A DNA stretch of 64,000 nt from NCBI GenBank assembly GCA_030533445.1, contig CM060080.1, forward strand, positions 20,041,377 to 20,105,376, in the 5' to 3' direction. Numbering within the stretch: position 1 is the first letter of the stretch; every line of letters starts with the position of its first letter. The notes under the pieces were generated by a model. It saw only the letters and a list, made by a program, of their open reading frames with translations, did not search any database and had not been told where the DNA came from. The DNA comes from Cyprinodon diabolis. Its lineage: Eukaryota > Chordata > Actinopteri > Cyprinodontiformes > Cyprinodontidae. Below, in pieces: positions 10,690-22,544 of the stretch. A program made the translations under genes and the position numbers.

Positions 10690-11975
10690 AAAACCAACAA
10701 CTTAGCTGCCTCCTCACCAAATGGCCAAAGGAGGTAGGACTAACAGTGCTGCAGACACACAATGGGTTATAAAGCTCACAAAATGGCCAAAGGAGGCAGC
10801 TAGGGACTAACAATGCTGGACACACACCTTTAACACACTAACTTCTAGGATGAAGCAGGAAAAGAGAAAATCTGCACATGCAAAGCGAATCACGCTCACA
10901 TTTACACACTTCCTGAAATTAGCATTAAGTTCAGAACTTTTTCGTATAACACCCATTAACTTTAAGATCATGAGTGTTCAAAGAAATTAATGCAAAACCT
11001 AACTAACTCTGTCTCGCCCAAGCTAGAGTTATTTATTTGAGTATCAGATGAAAATAAAAGGAAGGAGGTTTTACTATGTGTTGATTCGGTGGACGGGGTG
11101 GTTTGGTTCGATCCGGCCCCGTCAGTCTCAGAAGCCAGTCCTCAGTACAATAGGCAGCTCTTGGAGAGCCTTGACTTAACCTGATGCAACAAACAAAGGA
11201 TTTTAATGGGCTTTAATTGGTTTGGTAATTTACTGGTGGTTCAGGAGCATCCTCACTCACGATGCAAGCCATAGCTGGATCGGCTCTGCAATGATGGGTC
11301 CTCACAGCAGGGGCTGTACAGATCTCAGTGGCAGCAGCAGAATAGTGTGGTTGACCTATGGCGAAAGTCACTTCAGCAGCAGGCAGGAATCGCAATGTAG
11401 ACGCTGCAGTCAGAGCTTCTAAAATGCATGAAAAGGGCAGTCTGGATTTGCTGGTGAACACAGCAAAGGACTTTGTGTGGTCCGGCAGTGTTTGTAGAAA
11501 AAAAAGTTATAAATCAAATAAAACATTTTAAAAACCAGAGATTTTATTTTTAGGCCATATTGACCAGCCCTAAGTGAGGCTCGAATGAAAGATGAACCAC
11601 AGAGCTCACAAATGATGCTGGCAATGCTACAAGATGGGGAAAAAAAACAAAATTACCCATGATAACTCTGAATGAGCTGCAGATATCCACAATTCAGGTG
11701 GTAAAATGTGTAACATGTAGCCTAGTAAACTACCCCCACCTGCCAGCACCAAAATAATCTTTAAAACCTCATTCCGGTCTCTATGTCTTTAACTGCTGAG
11801 AATTTGATCTGGAAATCTTCACTGTAGTCTGTCTTCCCACAAGTGCAGTGGACCCAATGAGGGTCATTGTCTCCGTAGATGCAGTCTCTATCAACACACG
11901 TGGATATAAATATTCTCTTTCTTTTGGCTTCGGAAGTTTTGGGGTACAGACCATTAGTGAGGTCAGTAACTGATA
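10690..11975. other. Intergenic, no gene recognised
   Basis: Contains a local duplication (AAATGGCCAAAGGAGG.AG at about 10720 and 10780, each followed by GGACTAACA.TGCTG). No gene seen. Confidence 0.5.
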
Positions 11976-11979
11976 CTGG

Positions 11980-12230
11980 AGCAGAATACTTCCTGTCTCT
12001 AATCTGATTTACTCCAAAGGTTCTCTATCACTTTGAGGTCAAGGCCAAAGTTCTTCCATAACAACATCGGCCTTCTGTTGGAGCAGGAAGGGCTCCACCC
12101 ACAAAGCCAGGAGCAGGAAATTGTCCAAGATATCATTGTGGGAAACAACAGTAGGGTTTGCTGTTGCCATAAGTAAAGAGCCAACCTCAGGACATTAAAA
12201 GCTATCCCACAATATAATCCCAAATCTCAC
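11980..12230 (-). mobile_element. Degenerate Tc1-like transposase fragment
   Basis: Minus-strand relic. Phrases such as CCAAAGGTTCTCTATC, GAGGTCAAG, GGAAGGGCTCCA and GAAATTGTCCAAGATAT line up in the same order with the intact Tc1-like gene at 45304-46335. Reading frames are broken; neither end is recognisable. Confidence 0.65.
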
Positions 12231-12234
12231 AATT

Positions 12235-12810
12235 CAAAATCTTACCGTCAGGCAATCAGATACCAGACACAAGAATCAGTTCAAATAATTCTCTAAAGTC
12301 AGGTGAAAGTATGCTTGCTTTTTGTTTCCATTTATTGGTTAATGGAAGGTTGCTTCAAATCCTTCCATGACGTTTCTATACAATTTTGAGTCAATCTGAC
12401 AGTCATCACATTTGGCAAGAAAACCCTCAATTCAATGACACAAAGGAGCATCTCAATACTTATTATTGTGCAGTTTTTAGAGCCTTAAAGAATAAACCTG
12501 AAAACTGTCCTTCTTTATTCTGTGTTTATGTTAACTCTAAATGATAACTTTAACCCATAATAGGAAAGTTTATGTGTGGTGCTCCTTCTTTTCTTAGACT
12601 TAATATTCAGTTTACCAGAGTTTACTTAAGTCGAAATTGTGACTTACTTCTAGTTATTAACCCCTCGTTTCTGGTTGCTTTAAATATATTATATTAAATA
12701 AATTCCAAAAATGTATTATTGCCCTTTTTTTGGGGGGCATTTTAATTTATTTAAGAAAAGCTTTATCAGGATTATGGTTTGGAAACAGACTTTAAACAGA
12801 TGTACCTTTG
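12235..12810. other. Intergenic, no gene recognised
   Basis: Non-coding AT-rich spacer; nothing supported. Confidence 0.5.
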
Positions 12811-13008
12811 ACTTAGCATAATGAAGGTTTCTGTTTCTTCATCACTTCCATTACCTTCAGAGCTGTGGGCTGACCAACTATCATTACAAAGATGACACAC
12901 AGCATCATCTCAGTGACCTCAGAAACCTTAGAAAGCTCCCACCATGTTGTAGGAAGTTTTCAAACAAATGCCTTCAATTGGGCAAAAAAGAAAAGAAAAA
13001 CAATTGGG

Positions 13009-13135
13009 ATCTTTATGTTTATGTTATCTTGACGTCAATCAGTACCACTCTGCTCTCATTACAAGAAAGGCTTAATGATAATCCAAACCGTGAATCAAAG
13101 TCATACTGCTGTTTACAAGTGTGCTGCAAGTTATG
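13009..13135 (+). pseudogene. TRBV: TCR beta V pseudogene V7 (internally deleted)
   Basis: Relic of the V8-V10 family. A leader-like string (ATCTTTATGTTTATGTTATC) at 13009 runs directly into a V exon 5' piece (CATCAGTCCCACTC-like, 13035-13065). It then jumps to the exon 3' end (ATAATCCAAACCGTG through GTTTACAAGTGTGCTGCAAG). The intron and the middle of the domain, including the first Cys and core Trp, are missing. The heptamer is damaged (CACAGAC 13136-13142) and the nearest nonamer-like string (AGAAAAACT 13162-13170) is only 19 bp away. The promoter phrase TTTCTTCATCACTTCCATT at about 12833 is shared with V9. Non-functional. Confidence 0.85.
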
Positions 13136-13379
13136 CACAGACAGACATAATCTCTTGTTTGAGAAAAACTGCAACCACAGTGTTTTATCATCAGTGGTTT
13201 TCATTAGGAAAAAATAACACCTGCATTACGATTGTCAAAATATTAACTGAAACTGAAAGTTTCCTCCTTCTTGAAAAGAAGGAAATATGGTAGATATTTT
13301 TAATATAGAGTAACAACAACATGAAAAGATTTTAATAGTGCTCAAATGTACAGAGATATTTGCATTATTTGCAGAAGAA

Positions 13380-13830
13380 AAGTGTGAGTGGGGAACCTAA
13401 TCTGACTCTTGTTATTGAGGCCAGCCAGAGACTTTCCAAGTATGAGAAGGGTCAGCAGCAATCTTACCAGCTTGCCTCTAAGTCCTGGAGTTGCACAGTT
13501 CCTAAATAGAAGGTAGTTTTGTAGCTTGTTAACCTCTCTGCAGAGGAAATTATACACTGCAGTATTCCCTTGTCCCTGCAGGTGGCAGCAGTGTACTAGA
13601 CAAGGATGGAGGAGGAGACAATGACTCAAGATTGCAGGGTGGGAATGCACCATCACTATCTTTGTTAAGTTTAGCTTCTACAGCCACCACATGAAGTATA
13701 TTATCTACTGATCTTTCTCAGTAGAGGGAGGTGATGTTCAGCTTCCACTTAAGGTCCTGAGCAATAATGGTTTCCAGGAAGCTGAAAGAGTCCGAGGTGG
13801 TGACTGATGGGTCATAAAAGATGAAAAGAT
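13380..13830 (-). mobile_element. LINE reverse transcriptase 3' fragment
   Basis: Reverse strand reads DSFSFLETIIAQDLKWKLNITSLY, here quoted only to its first pieces DSFSFLETII and DLKWKLNI, like the C-terminal part of CR1/Rex-type LINE proteins (DSFKFLG...DLKW). It then breaks into stops. A closely related copy lies at 15910-16090 on the same strand. Confidence 0.65.
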
Positions 13831-13834
13831 GAAA

Positions 13835-14390
13835 TCCATGATCATCTCCTTTCTTTTATTTGTTTTTATTATATATATAAAAAAATATATATATCATTAA
13901 ACCTCTACCTTATAAACTTCACAATTATGTACTCCAGTATTTTTGACTGTGACATGACATGAGACTGAAATATATGTAAGATTATGAATATCTTTGAAAA
14001 TGGAGGGAAAAAACAACCAAAAAAAGCAAGAGGTCTTGAGTGAAATTGCAAAGCATGATATATTATAATGTATTTATTTTCTTGTATTTTATGTTTCCGG
14101 AGAAGACATCCATTGAGGATTTACTTTATTGCTTTAACCAACTAAAATATTAGCATCTTTCAGTTTTTGTCTGACTTTACATCACCACATATCAAAGAAC
14201 AGATCAATTAAAAAATAATAAATGTGTTTAGTTTTTAATTTAGTTTTTCTCTTTTTTTTAACATCACCTTTAAGTTTCTAAATCCCTCTCTGGGTTTAGA
14301 CTAATGGAGAAGACCATCATGTGCATTAAAGTCTGAAATTAAACATTAAAAAGAGTTCTGTTTGTAACTGAGTTTTGAATCCTTTCGTTT
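13835..14390. other. Intergenic, no gene recognised
   Basis: AT-rich spacer with a short imperfect TA tract near 13870; nothing else supported. Confidence 0.5.
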
Positions 14391-14404
14391 GGTGAGGCAG
14401 TACC

Positions 14405-14445
14405 AATGGGCGGTGCTTCCTCTTCATGTCAATTTCCTCTTTAGG
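14405..14445 (+). promoter_or_regulatory. Probable V8 promoter block
   Basis: GGGCGGTG at 14408-14415 followed by TTCCTCTT-type motifs. The same order (GC box, CTTCATCA-like word, TTCCTCTT) precedes V9 (17533-17575) and V10 (19058-19092) at a comparable distance before the leader. The GC box suggests SP/KLF binding and TTCCTC an Ets core. Inferred from conservation between paralogues. Confidence 0.55.
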
Positions 14446-14550
14446 CATGAGCTGAGTTCAAACAGCATTAAGAAGGACTTCATTACTGTGCACCTTAAAA
14501 TAGTCTAGTATAGGACAATTCGGGGGAATTCTTTTTTCTGATTAGGAAAA

Positions 14551-14996
14551 ATGATCTGCATCTTTGGTATCTTATGTCTTGCAGGTAATTTAATCTTTCA
14601 AAATAAGATTATATCCTATATTTGTTGTTTATGTTCACACAAGACATTACGTCTTTTTTAATATTCTTTCTTCTTTTTTAGGTTTAAGTCTGGGTCTAGA
14701 GGTCCATCAGTCCCACTCTGATCTCATCAAACAAGTTCGTGACAAAGTTCAAATTTCCTGCAGCCATGGAAAAACTGATTACACACTGATGCTCTGGTAC
14801 CAAAAGTCCCCTGGAGACACAGCCATGAAGCTCATCGGATATTTGAATTATGGTACACCATCCATAGAAGAGTCATACCAAAAGGACTTTAATATTTCTG
14901 GAGATCTGAGTGGGAGTACAGCAAAAAACGCCTCTTTGATAATCCAAACCGTGGATCAAAGTCACACTGCTGTTTATTATTGTGCTGCTAGTTATG
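14551..14996 (+). CDS. TRBV: TCR beta variable segment V8
   Basis: Leader exon 14551-14584 (MICIFGILCLA, short); V exon 14682-14996. Domain begins GLSLGLEVHQSHSDLIK; first Cys in ISCSHGK, core Trp in LMLWYQKSPG, second Cys in VYYCAAS. The heptamer is CACAATG 14997-15003 rather than CACAGTG, with a 23 bp spacer and nonamer ACAAAAACT 15027-15035. V8, V9 and V10 share these signal variants and the DLSGSTAKN..LIIQTV framework, so they form a second V family. Predicted functional, perhaps with lower recombination efficiency because of the G-to-A change in the heptamer. Confidence 0.92.
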
Positions 14997-15039
14997 CACA
15001 ATGAGAGAAAAACTCTGTGTACTTCAACAAAAACTTCAC

Positions 15040-15905
15040 AGTTGAATCATCAGTGGTTTTCAATAGTGAAATGACACCTGTTGTCTTGGTTGACAAGATG
15101 ATAACTTACAGCACTGTGGGAAAGTAGAGATTCTGAGAGTTCCATAAATGAAAAATAAAAATAGCAGGGTTCCTGGCATGGCTTCAGAACTGTCTGGGGC
15201 CCTGAACACGATTATCTGGACTTCCAGACATGTAGACATCAGAGAATCTAAAATAAATTTTAACGTTAAGTAATGTTTTACAAGTATGTTGAATTTGTCT
15301 TTAAGGAAGTCTGTACACATAAACAAGCATACACTCAATCTAAGTTCATGCTTCATTTCAGCTCCCAGCTAGGCGGCATAATTAATGATGGGAGAATAAC
15401 TATGTAGTTGTATGCAGCACATAGCTATCTTATTCAACTCAACAGGTTAATAATCTATCATTAATTTGAACTTTTCAGTTAACAAACCTTTCTGAAAAAA
15501 AAACAGAGGGGTAAAAACTGTATCGGGCGCCTTCTCTCTCTACTTTTTCTAATTCCTTTCCATTCGTTTTCTTGTTAATTTGTTTCTTTCGTTGTCACTA
15601 CGTCAAATGCACTTAACCCCCAGTATGATCGAACTGCCGGTGACAGACAGGGAGACCTGATGTGATGCAGGACCTGAGCATCAAACCATTTATTGCAATT
15701 TCACAGGAGGGGGGGGAGTCAATATGCTCATGCTTTGTTTCACTGTTTACTGTTGAAAAATGAGGGAGAACATGAAGATTATTTATTTTACTGCTGGATT
15801 TTCTTTTTATATTTGAAAAATATAGTGGCAAAAATCTTTTCTTCTTCTTTTGGGGGCCCCACTCAGTCAAGGGCCCTTAGAATCGTCCTAAATTTTCCCC
15901 CAATA
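15040..15905. other. Intergenic, no gene recognised
   Basis: Non-coding spacer after V8. A G-rich run lies at 15710-15717. No gene or clear repeat family recognised. Confidence 0.45.
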
Positions 15906-15909
15906 TGGC

Positions 15910-16090
15910 GCCAACTGTGGAAATGCATCCATATCTCTGGGCAAACTTAGCTTCTTCAGCTGCCACAGAAACTACATCACCTGCTGATCTTTCTTGGTAG
16001 AGGGAGGTGATGTTCAGCTTCCATTTAAGGTCCTTAGCAATTATGGTATCAAGAAAGCTGAAAGAGTCCATGGTGGTTACTTAGGGGTCA
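15910..16090 (-). mobile_element. LINE reverse transcriptase fragment, paralogous to 13380-13830
   Basis: Reverse strand reads DSFSFLDTIIAKDLKWKLN (19 residues), clearly homologous to the 13.4-13.8 kb copy, and the + strand words GGTGATGTTCAGCTTCCA and AAGCTGAAAGAGTCC are shared. Placement after V8, as the other copy is after V7, suggests it was duplicated together with the V segment. Confidence 0.65.
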
Positions 16091-16094
16091 TAAA

Positions 16095-17525
16095 AGAGTA
16101 AATGGGGAGGATGTGACTTTGCTTTTTCTAAAATCTTGAACCATTTTTCATAATCAAAAAGTAAACAAGTCATTGATCTTATTCCTCATACACTTTAAAA
16201 TCATGTAGTTCTGTATGGTGAGCCATCACATGACATCACCCTGTAATATATCCAAGTTATGAGTTCTAACCTTTAAAAATTGAGAAAAAGGAAAACAGTG
16301 ATGAGTGAATTTTCAGAGCATTGTAGATTATAAACTTTTTTTTCTTAATTCCAAAAAAAGGGTGCTAAATTGCATGTGCAATCATTTGTTTGCATGCTCA
16401 ATAAGTAGGTGTTGTAGGTGATCTACAAAGATTGCAGCACAAATCTTAAGATAAGCATATCGGTTTGGTTTTGGCCATTAAAATGATCAGATTGAATCTT
16501 CTACAGGCACTTCAAGAGTGGCCGTGAAGGAAGGATAAAATTCAAAGCCATGGAGATTGAGGAAATAATTATATTTATTTAAAAGATAGTATTGATAATA
16601 CTAGATAATATTTATAGTTCAAGTCACAGATTATTATTCTCTAAGTGCTACAAACAAAAGTAAAGAAAAATAAAACAATGAAAATACCTAAATTAAAAGC
16701 TAAATATAAAAAAAAATGTAAATACGAGAAAGTTGTCTTCTGACTGACACCCCCACCAATCTCTCCTAGACAGATCAGTCACACTTAGATACATTTAGAG
16801 CAGATTAGGCTTTAAACAGCTGGATCTAGCTCCTCGACTTCTGTCAACTGTAGTTTGAAACGATATGGTGCAAAACACGGTCTTCCATAATAGTTTAATA
16901 AATCACAACAATGCTTCATGCAAACTTTTGTTTTAAGGTCCAAATATGTTTACATGTGCACAGAATATCTCTCCATCCCCTGGTATTGTACAAGTGACTC
17001 CTTCAGTGCAACAATAGTTTTGCATGTGAGTTTGCACTTGACATTCGGATGTACTAAAAAAGATGCAAAAACTGCTGCAGTTGACTTTCAGACTTGGAAA
17101 AAGATAAATGTTTACATTTGCATAACCACCAATGAATTTGCACTGTTTGGTCATTAGAATATGATCTGCATATTAATGAAGCAATACATGCAATAAAGGG
17201 TCTGTCTGCTGAATTGCAAATTGGTATAACTTTGCACCTTTTTTGCACCTGTTTTAAGTCATGCTATTCTTCTGAAGATCAGGTCGAATGTACTTTCTTT
17301 ACCACGTTGACCAACAGAGATTGTTGCTTATTTCTGTTTTAAAAGATCGGTTTTGGTCTGACTTCATAGATTTTTTTAGGTTGCAATATCAAAACATTTC
17401 ATATTCGCTAACTGTGCTTTGACTACTGACAAATTATCATGATCACCACTGTCTGAAATCAGACATTAACAAGATCTCTGGTTGCAAAATAAGCTATAAA
17501 AATTTTAGCCTAGGGATATACAGCA
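16095..17525. other. Intergenic, no gene recognised
   Basis: AT-rich spacer; nothing supported. Confidence 0.45.
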
Positions 17526-17532
17526 TCACTAA

Positions 17533-17575
17533 GGGGCGGGGTTTCTTCATCACTTCCATTTCCTCTTGAGCTGAA
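17533..17575 (+). promoter_or_regulatory. Probable V9 promoter block
   Basis: GGGGCGGGG followed by TTTCTTCATCACTTCCATT and TCCTCTTGAG, matching the block before V8, V10 and relic V7. Downstream, TCAAACAGCATCAAGAAGGA is also shared with V8. Confidence 0.55.
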
Positions 17576-17638
17576 TTCAAACAGCATCAAGAAGGACTTC
17601 ACTTTTGTGTAGTAATTCCTTTACTCTGAAGAGGAGAA

Positions 17639-18071
17639 ATGATTAACATCTTTGTTTTCTTATGTCTTGCAGGTAATTTCTTTCTTCTGAAGCAGATTCT
17701 ATTAACCACTTGTTTTCTTTCGCTCCTGACATATAATCTGTCCATCTCATGATCAGGTCTCAGTCTGGGTCTAGAGGTCCATCAGTCCAACTCTGATCTC
17801 ATCAAAGAAGCTGGTGACAAAGTTCTGATTTTCTGCACCCATGAAAAAACTGACTACAGAGTGATGCTCTGGTACCAAAAGTCCCCTGGAGACACAGCCA
17901 TGAAGCTCATCGGATATTTGAATTATGGTACACCATCCATAGAAGAGTCATACCAAAAGGACTTTAATATTTCTGGAGATCTGAGTGGGAGTACAGCAAA
18001 AAACGGCTCTTTGATAATCCAAACCGTGGATCAAAGTCACTCTGCTGTTTATTATTGTGCTGCAAGATATG
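17639..18071 (+). CDS. TRBV: TCR beta variable segment V9
   Basis: Leader exon 17639-17672 (MINIFVFLCLA); V exon 17757-18071. First Cys in IFCTHEK, core Trp in VMLWYQKS, second Cys in VYYCAARYA. Heptamer CACAATG 18072-18078, 23 bp spacer, nonamer ACAAAAACT 18102-18110. From the core Trp to the signal it is nearly identical to V8, and the 3' flank also matches, which indicates recent duplication or gene conversion of the 3' half. The 5' half differs more. Predicted functional. Confidence 0.92.
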
Positions 18072-18114
18072 CACAATGAGAGAAAAACTCTCTGTACTTC
18101 AACAAAAACTTCAC

Positions 18115-19050
18115 AGTTGTATCATCAGTGGTTTTCAGTAGAAAAAAGACACCTGTTGTTATGGTTGAGAAGATTATAACTTACAGCACTGTGGGAAAGT
18201 AGAAGTTCTGGTTTTCCTATTTAAATGAAAGGAGGAAAATAAAAATAACAAGAGTTCCTGTCATGATAAAAAACTGGTTGAGGCCATGAAATCAATTATT
18301 GGGACAGCTTAACTGTCTCTTTCAAATATAAGCATCCCTGATATGCAGAAGTGTCAAACACATCAATGTTTATTACTCAAGTAGAAGTAATAAAGTAATA
18401 AAGTATTAAATCATACTGTTTAAAACACTTAAAAGTACAATTTTTAAAACAAGTATAAAAGTAAAAGTATTCCAGGAAACAATGTTAAGGACAGATGCTT
18501 TTTACTGCATTAGGCTATTAAAGGAAATTTTTTCTACAATTCTGGATGATAATTTCCTCAGAATTAATTATCTTAGTTTTATAATTAGGGTAGCATTTTT
18601 TAAATTAAACTTTGCATCATTTTGAAAAACAATTTTTTTTGGATTAAAAAAAAACAAAAAAAACACTGTACTTGTTTTCCCAAGTTTGAAGACGTTTTGC
18701 TTCCCATCCAGGAAGCGTTCCCAATTCAAAATGTCTGGAGTAGCATTGAGTTTCAGGCTTAAAGAGTAGCCAAACAAAAGCCTTGTTGTGGCATAGAAAA
18801 CATGCAAATTGACCTGAACTTTATTCATTGTTGATCGGCCTCTTTTGGGGGGATTTGAATTGGTAGAAGTGAATTGCCAGGAACTCCAAAGAGGTTAACA
18901 GGTGTAATTATAAAAAAAAAAAAAAACAAGCTGATAATCTGTATTAGCAGCACTCTGTAGCAGAGTCCTGCACATCTGTATCTGACTGAAATTAGATTTT
19001 AATTAAAGTGTTTGTAAACCGAGCTTTGAATCCTTTGACTTAGTGAGGTT
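18115..19050. other. Intergenic, no gene recognised
   Basis: AT-rich with poly-A tracts near 18650 and 18910; nothing coding supported. Confidence 0.45.
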
Positions 19051-19057
19051 GCTCTAA

Positions 19058-19095
19058 GGGGCGGTGTTTCTTCATCACCTACATTTCCTCTTGAT
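19058..19095 (+). promoter_or_regulatory. Probable V10 promoter block
   Basis: GGGGCGGTG at 19058-19066, TTCTTCATCACC and TTTCCTCTTGA in the same order as before V8 and V9. Confidence 0.5.
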
Positions 19096-19214
19096 GCATG
19101 AGTAGAATCGACTCATCAACCACTAGGACTTCATCTCTGCAGATCAGCAAGAGGATTTTCGGCTGTAGACCTAAAATCGTCCAGGATGTTGTAGGAAATT
19201 TGAATGTAGGAAAA

Positions 19215-19647
19215 ATGAACTACATGCTTGTCTTCTCATGTCTTGCAGGTATTTTTCTTCTAAATACAAAAATCTTATTTTCTCTTTTTACTTGGACATA
19301 AGTTCTATCTTTATGAGCATTCTCATTACCAGGTCTCAGCTTTGGTCTTGAGGTCCATCAGTCCCACTCGAATCTCATCAAAAAAACTGATGACAAAGTA
19401 GAGATTTTCTGCACCCATGAAAGAACCAACTACAGAGTGATGCTCTGGTACCAACAGCCTCCTGGAGACACAGCCATGAAGCTCATCGGACATGTGTACT
19501 TCAAAGATCCATCTATAGAAGATGAATATAAATATGATTTTGGCTTCTCTGGAGATATGTCAGGGAATACAGCAAAGAATGGCTCTCTGATAATTAAAAC
19601 CGTGAAACAAAATCACACTGCTGTTTACTATTGTGCAGCAAGAGAAG
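19215..19647 (+). CDS. TRBV: TCR beta variable segment V10
   Basis: Leader exon 19215-19248 (MNYMLVFSCLA); V exon 19333-19647 after TTACCAG. First Cys in IFCTHER, core Trp in VMLWYQQPPG, second Cys in VYYCAAREA. Heptamer CACAATG 19648-19654, 23 bp spacer, nonamer ACAAAAACT 19678-19686. The most divergent intact member of the V8-V10 family (YFKDPSIEDEYKYDFGFSG in place of the V8 equivalents). Predicted functional. Confidence 0.92.
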
Positions 19648-19699
19648 CACAATGGCACAAATCCTCCCTGAGTCTCAACAAAAACTGCACAGCGCTTTA

Positions 19700-21960
19700 T
19701 CATTAGTGGTTTTAGCTAAACAAAAACATCAATGAACATCTCTGCAGCACCTGCTTTTGTGGCTGTGAAGATGGCAAAAAGGTTATTTGAAGAGCCAGTT
19801 AAATGAACTAAATAGGCTCAACAGTTGAGTTGTATAATGCATTTGTACAATAAATAAACCAAACTTGTTGTTTGTGGGGCCAGATGATACAGGTCCACAA
19901 ACTATGAGAGAATTTTAAAATTAATTTGCAGCTCGTGTGTCTGAATTTTAAATCAAATATATTCAAGTGCATGTTGGGCTCAAGGGAGATGAGATATATA
20001 TATATCATTTAAATTTATAAACAACTTATGAAAAATAAAACAAAATCTAAAACACAAACTGGCATCCACAAATGCATTTGTTGGGGAATATTTAAGAAAT
20101 CCAGAGGACCTTCATTTAAAATACATTTAAAACATCTAACCTATAGATTTAATCTATAGATTAAAAACATGATGTTACTTAGTTTAATGGTGTCTACCCC
20201 CTGTGTTTTTTTAAACTAAAACTTTTAAACTAAAACTTGATTCTTATTTTCACATACAGATTTAGCATCACTAATTTAAAACATCTATACTGGTTTGGCA
20301 AGTTTTTTTTTACAGCACACGGGGGCAGCAAATCCCAATTAACTGGAAAGAGAAAAACAGCGATAAAATATGTGTGCCAGGTCTACCCTTAATAAAGAAT
20401 TCACTTTGCCCTTATCAAAGCTCCCACTGAGAGAGCAAATAAGAACAGCATAGGCTCAATCTTTATTAGTTTCTTTCTTCTTGAGTACATTTACTATAAA
20501 GAGCGTTATCTGGTAATTCTACCACACCTCTCTCCTTTTTCCCCCTTTTTTGTATTCTACCATTTCACCTTCATCCTTTTTCAAATTAATCTGTATAGGA
20601 CAAAAAGATCAAGAATTTATTACATTCCCTGTTCCTTTATAGTTAATCGAAAACTATTAATTGTTTTCAACATGATTATACTCAGCTTCTGCGTTGAACC
20701 AATCTGGGTTTCTTTTTCGCTTTTTATCAGGAGATTCACATCCATCAGTTTCCCACCAATGTCATTGGTAACACGGAATTATGTTCAACTTTTTCGCTCA
20801 AACAGATTAGTACAGATTTGTGCTGATAAACCCTAAATACGGCAGTATCAGCAGACTCCCCAAGTCAAGGTTCTGAAGTCGAACGTAAAACAACTTACTT
20901 CCGTGCCGCAATGGAAACTCATTGTGTCACACGTGCAACAGCCCTGACCTAAACCTCAACCTATGGCTTGATAATATCTCCCACTGAGTCTAGGTTAAAG
21001 AGACTCATCACCCACCACCACACCACAGATACCTGGATGTCACACTTTAGCTAACCTTATAGGTAAAAATTAATTTTCCTGCCTTTTAGCATTCAACAGC
21101 AGTCAAGATCAAAGTTTCCCAAAACTTTCAGCTTCTGAACCACAAAATGATACCAGAGTCACCTCATGAAGCAAACTGTTGAGTTACTACACTAACATTT
21201 CTATAGAATGTAAAAATTAGTCATTGGTTTGAAAATATTTAAAACAGCATCAATAACCCAAAGTATTTGGTTTGATCTATTTTTAAGTGATACATTTATA
21301 TATTTTTAGAACCGTTAGTATGCTAGTTTATCCCAGAACCCAAGTGGGGTCACGACCCCAACTTTGGAGACCAATGGTCACGAGTTGTTCAGTAGACTCA
21401 GCAAAATGTTATACCCTCCTGGCCTGTTTGTCCTCTGGACGTTATACAATTGTAGCTGACAAGGTTTTACATATACTAATTCAACTAAGTTATTTTACAG
21501 TTAATTTAATTAATTACTCATAAATAAAATCTAACTGCAAATGGCTGTGAATTAATCTGCGTGTAAATGCCTTTTGCTCATGGTCACTTGCTACATTAAA
21601 CTGTGGTCCTCCCACTCCTGGATACTAACTGTTTGTTAAATGTTCAGGGGGGGAAAAAGCAAGTCTAAACAAGGGAGTTGTCCTGGATATTTGTAAAAAT
21701 TCATGTAATCTGTTTGGACATAACTTTACACTTTATAGCAAAAAATTACCAAATTCTGTTCCATTACTTGGAACACAAATGAATCCCTCATGTTACAGTA
21801 AATACAGTTTAAATGAAAGTAATTTGCACTGCTTTGGTGGCTGGATGAGGATCTGATGATATCTGGTTCAAGCTCATAAATTCTTGGAACAGTTCTGTTG
21901 CTTGGTGGTATTGTAGCTATGAAGAGCTGTTACAAGGACTAGGGCAAAAAAAGGGCTCCT
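19700..21960. other. Long intergenic stretch, no gene recognised
   Basis: 2.3 kb of AT-rich DNA with a short TA tract near 19995. No V remnant, RNA gene or identifiable transposon. Confidence 0.45.
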
Positions 21961-21999
21961 CCTTCATAATAGAGACACAGTTGCTTCCCGACATTCAAC

Positions 22000-22500
22000 A
22001 TGAATCCTTCTCTACTCTTCATCACTATCAACTTCTTGATTGAAGGTATTTTTTATTTTTTTTTTATCAAATCAGTATTTATTGCCGTTTAAATTTTAAC
22101 ATATTCATCTATGTTTCTTTGACATATATGTTCCTTTGACATCCATTATGGTGATTTGATTAGAGATCTAAAGCTTGTTTTTTTCACAGGAGTCTACCTC
22201 AGTAAAGAAAACCAAGTCAATCAGTCTCCAGCTGAAGTTCTGGGTCAAACAAACAGTACAGTCAACCTGACATTTACCCATACAATTCCGAACTATGACA
22301 CAATCCTCTGGTATCAGCGCTCACCAGGAGAAACTTCCCTGAAGCTGATTGGCTATGTGTATTATACATCTGTCAATATGGAGTCAGAATTTAAAGATAA
22401 TTTTCAAATAAATGGAGATGGAACTAAAGAAGCTCATCTTTACACCCAAAATCTGAGACACCCTGAAGACAGCGGAGAATATTTTGGAGCTGCAAGTACG
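22000..22500 (+). CDS. TRBV: TCR beta V segment V11 lacking both disulfide cysteines
   Basis: Leader exon 22000-22045 (MNPSLLFITINFLIE) and V exon 22190-22500 are open with good splice sites. The fold marks are recognisable: NQVNQSPAEVLGQ, the ILWYQRSPG core and PEDSGEYF. The first Cys position reads Phe (NLTFTHT, codon TTT) and the second reads Gly (YFGAAS, codon GGA). The heptamer is CACAGCA 22501-22507 (CAC intact, tail altered), with a 22 bp spacer and perfect nonamer ACAAAAACC 22530-22538. Either a young pseudogene without stops or an unusual V domain without the canonical disulfide; the former is more likely. Confidence 0.85.
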
Positions 22501-22544
22501 CACAGCAATGAAGAGAGTCGGTCTCCCATACAAAAACCCTCAGA

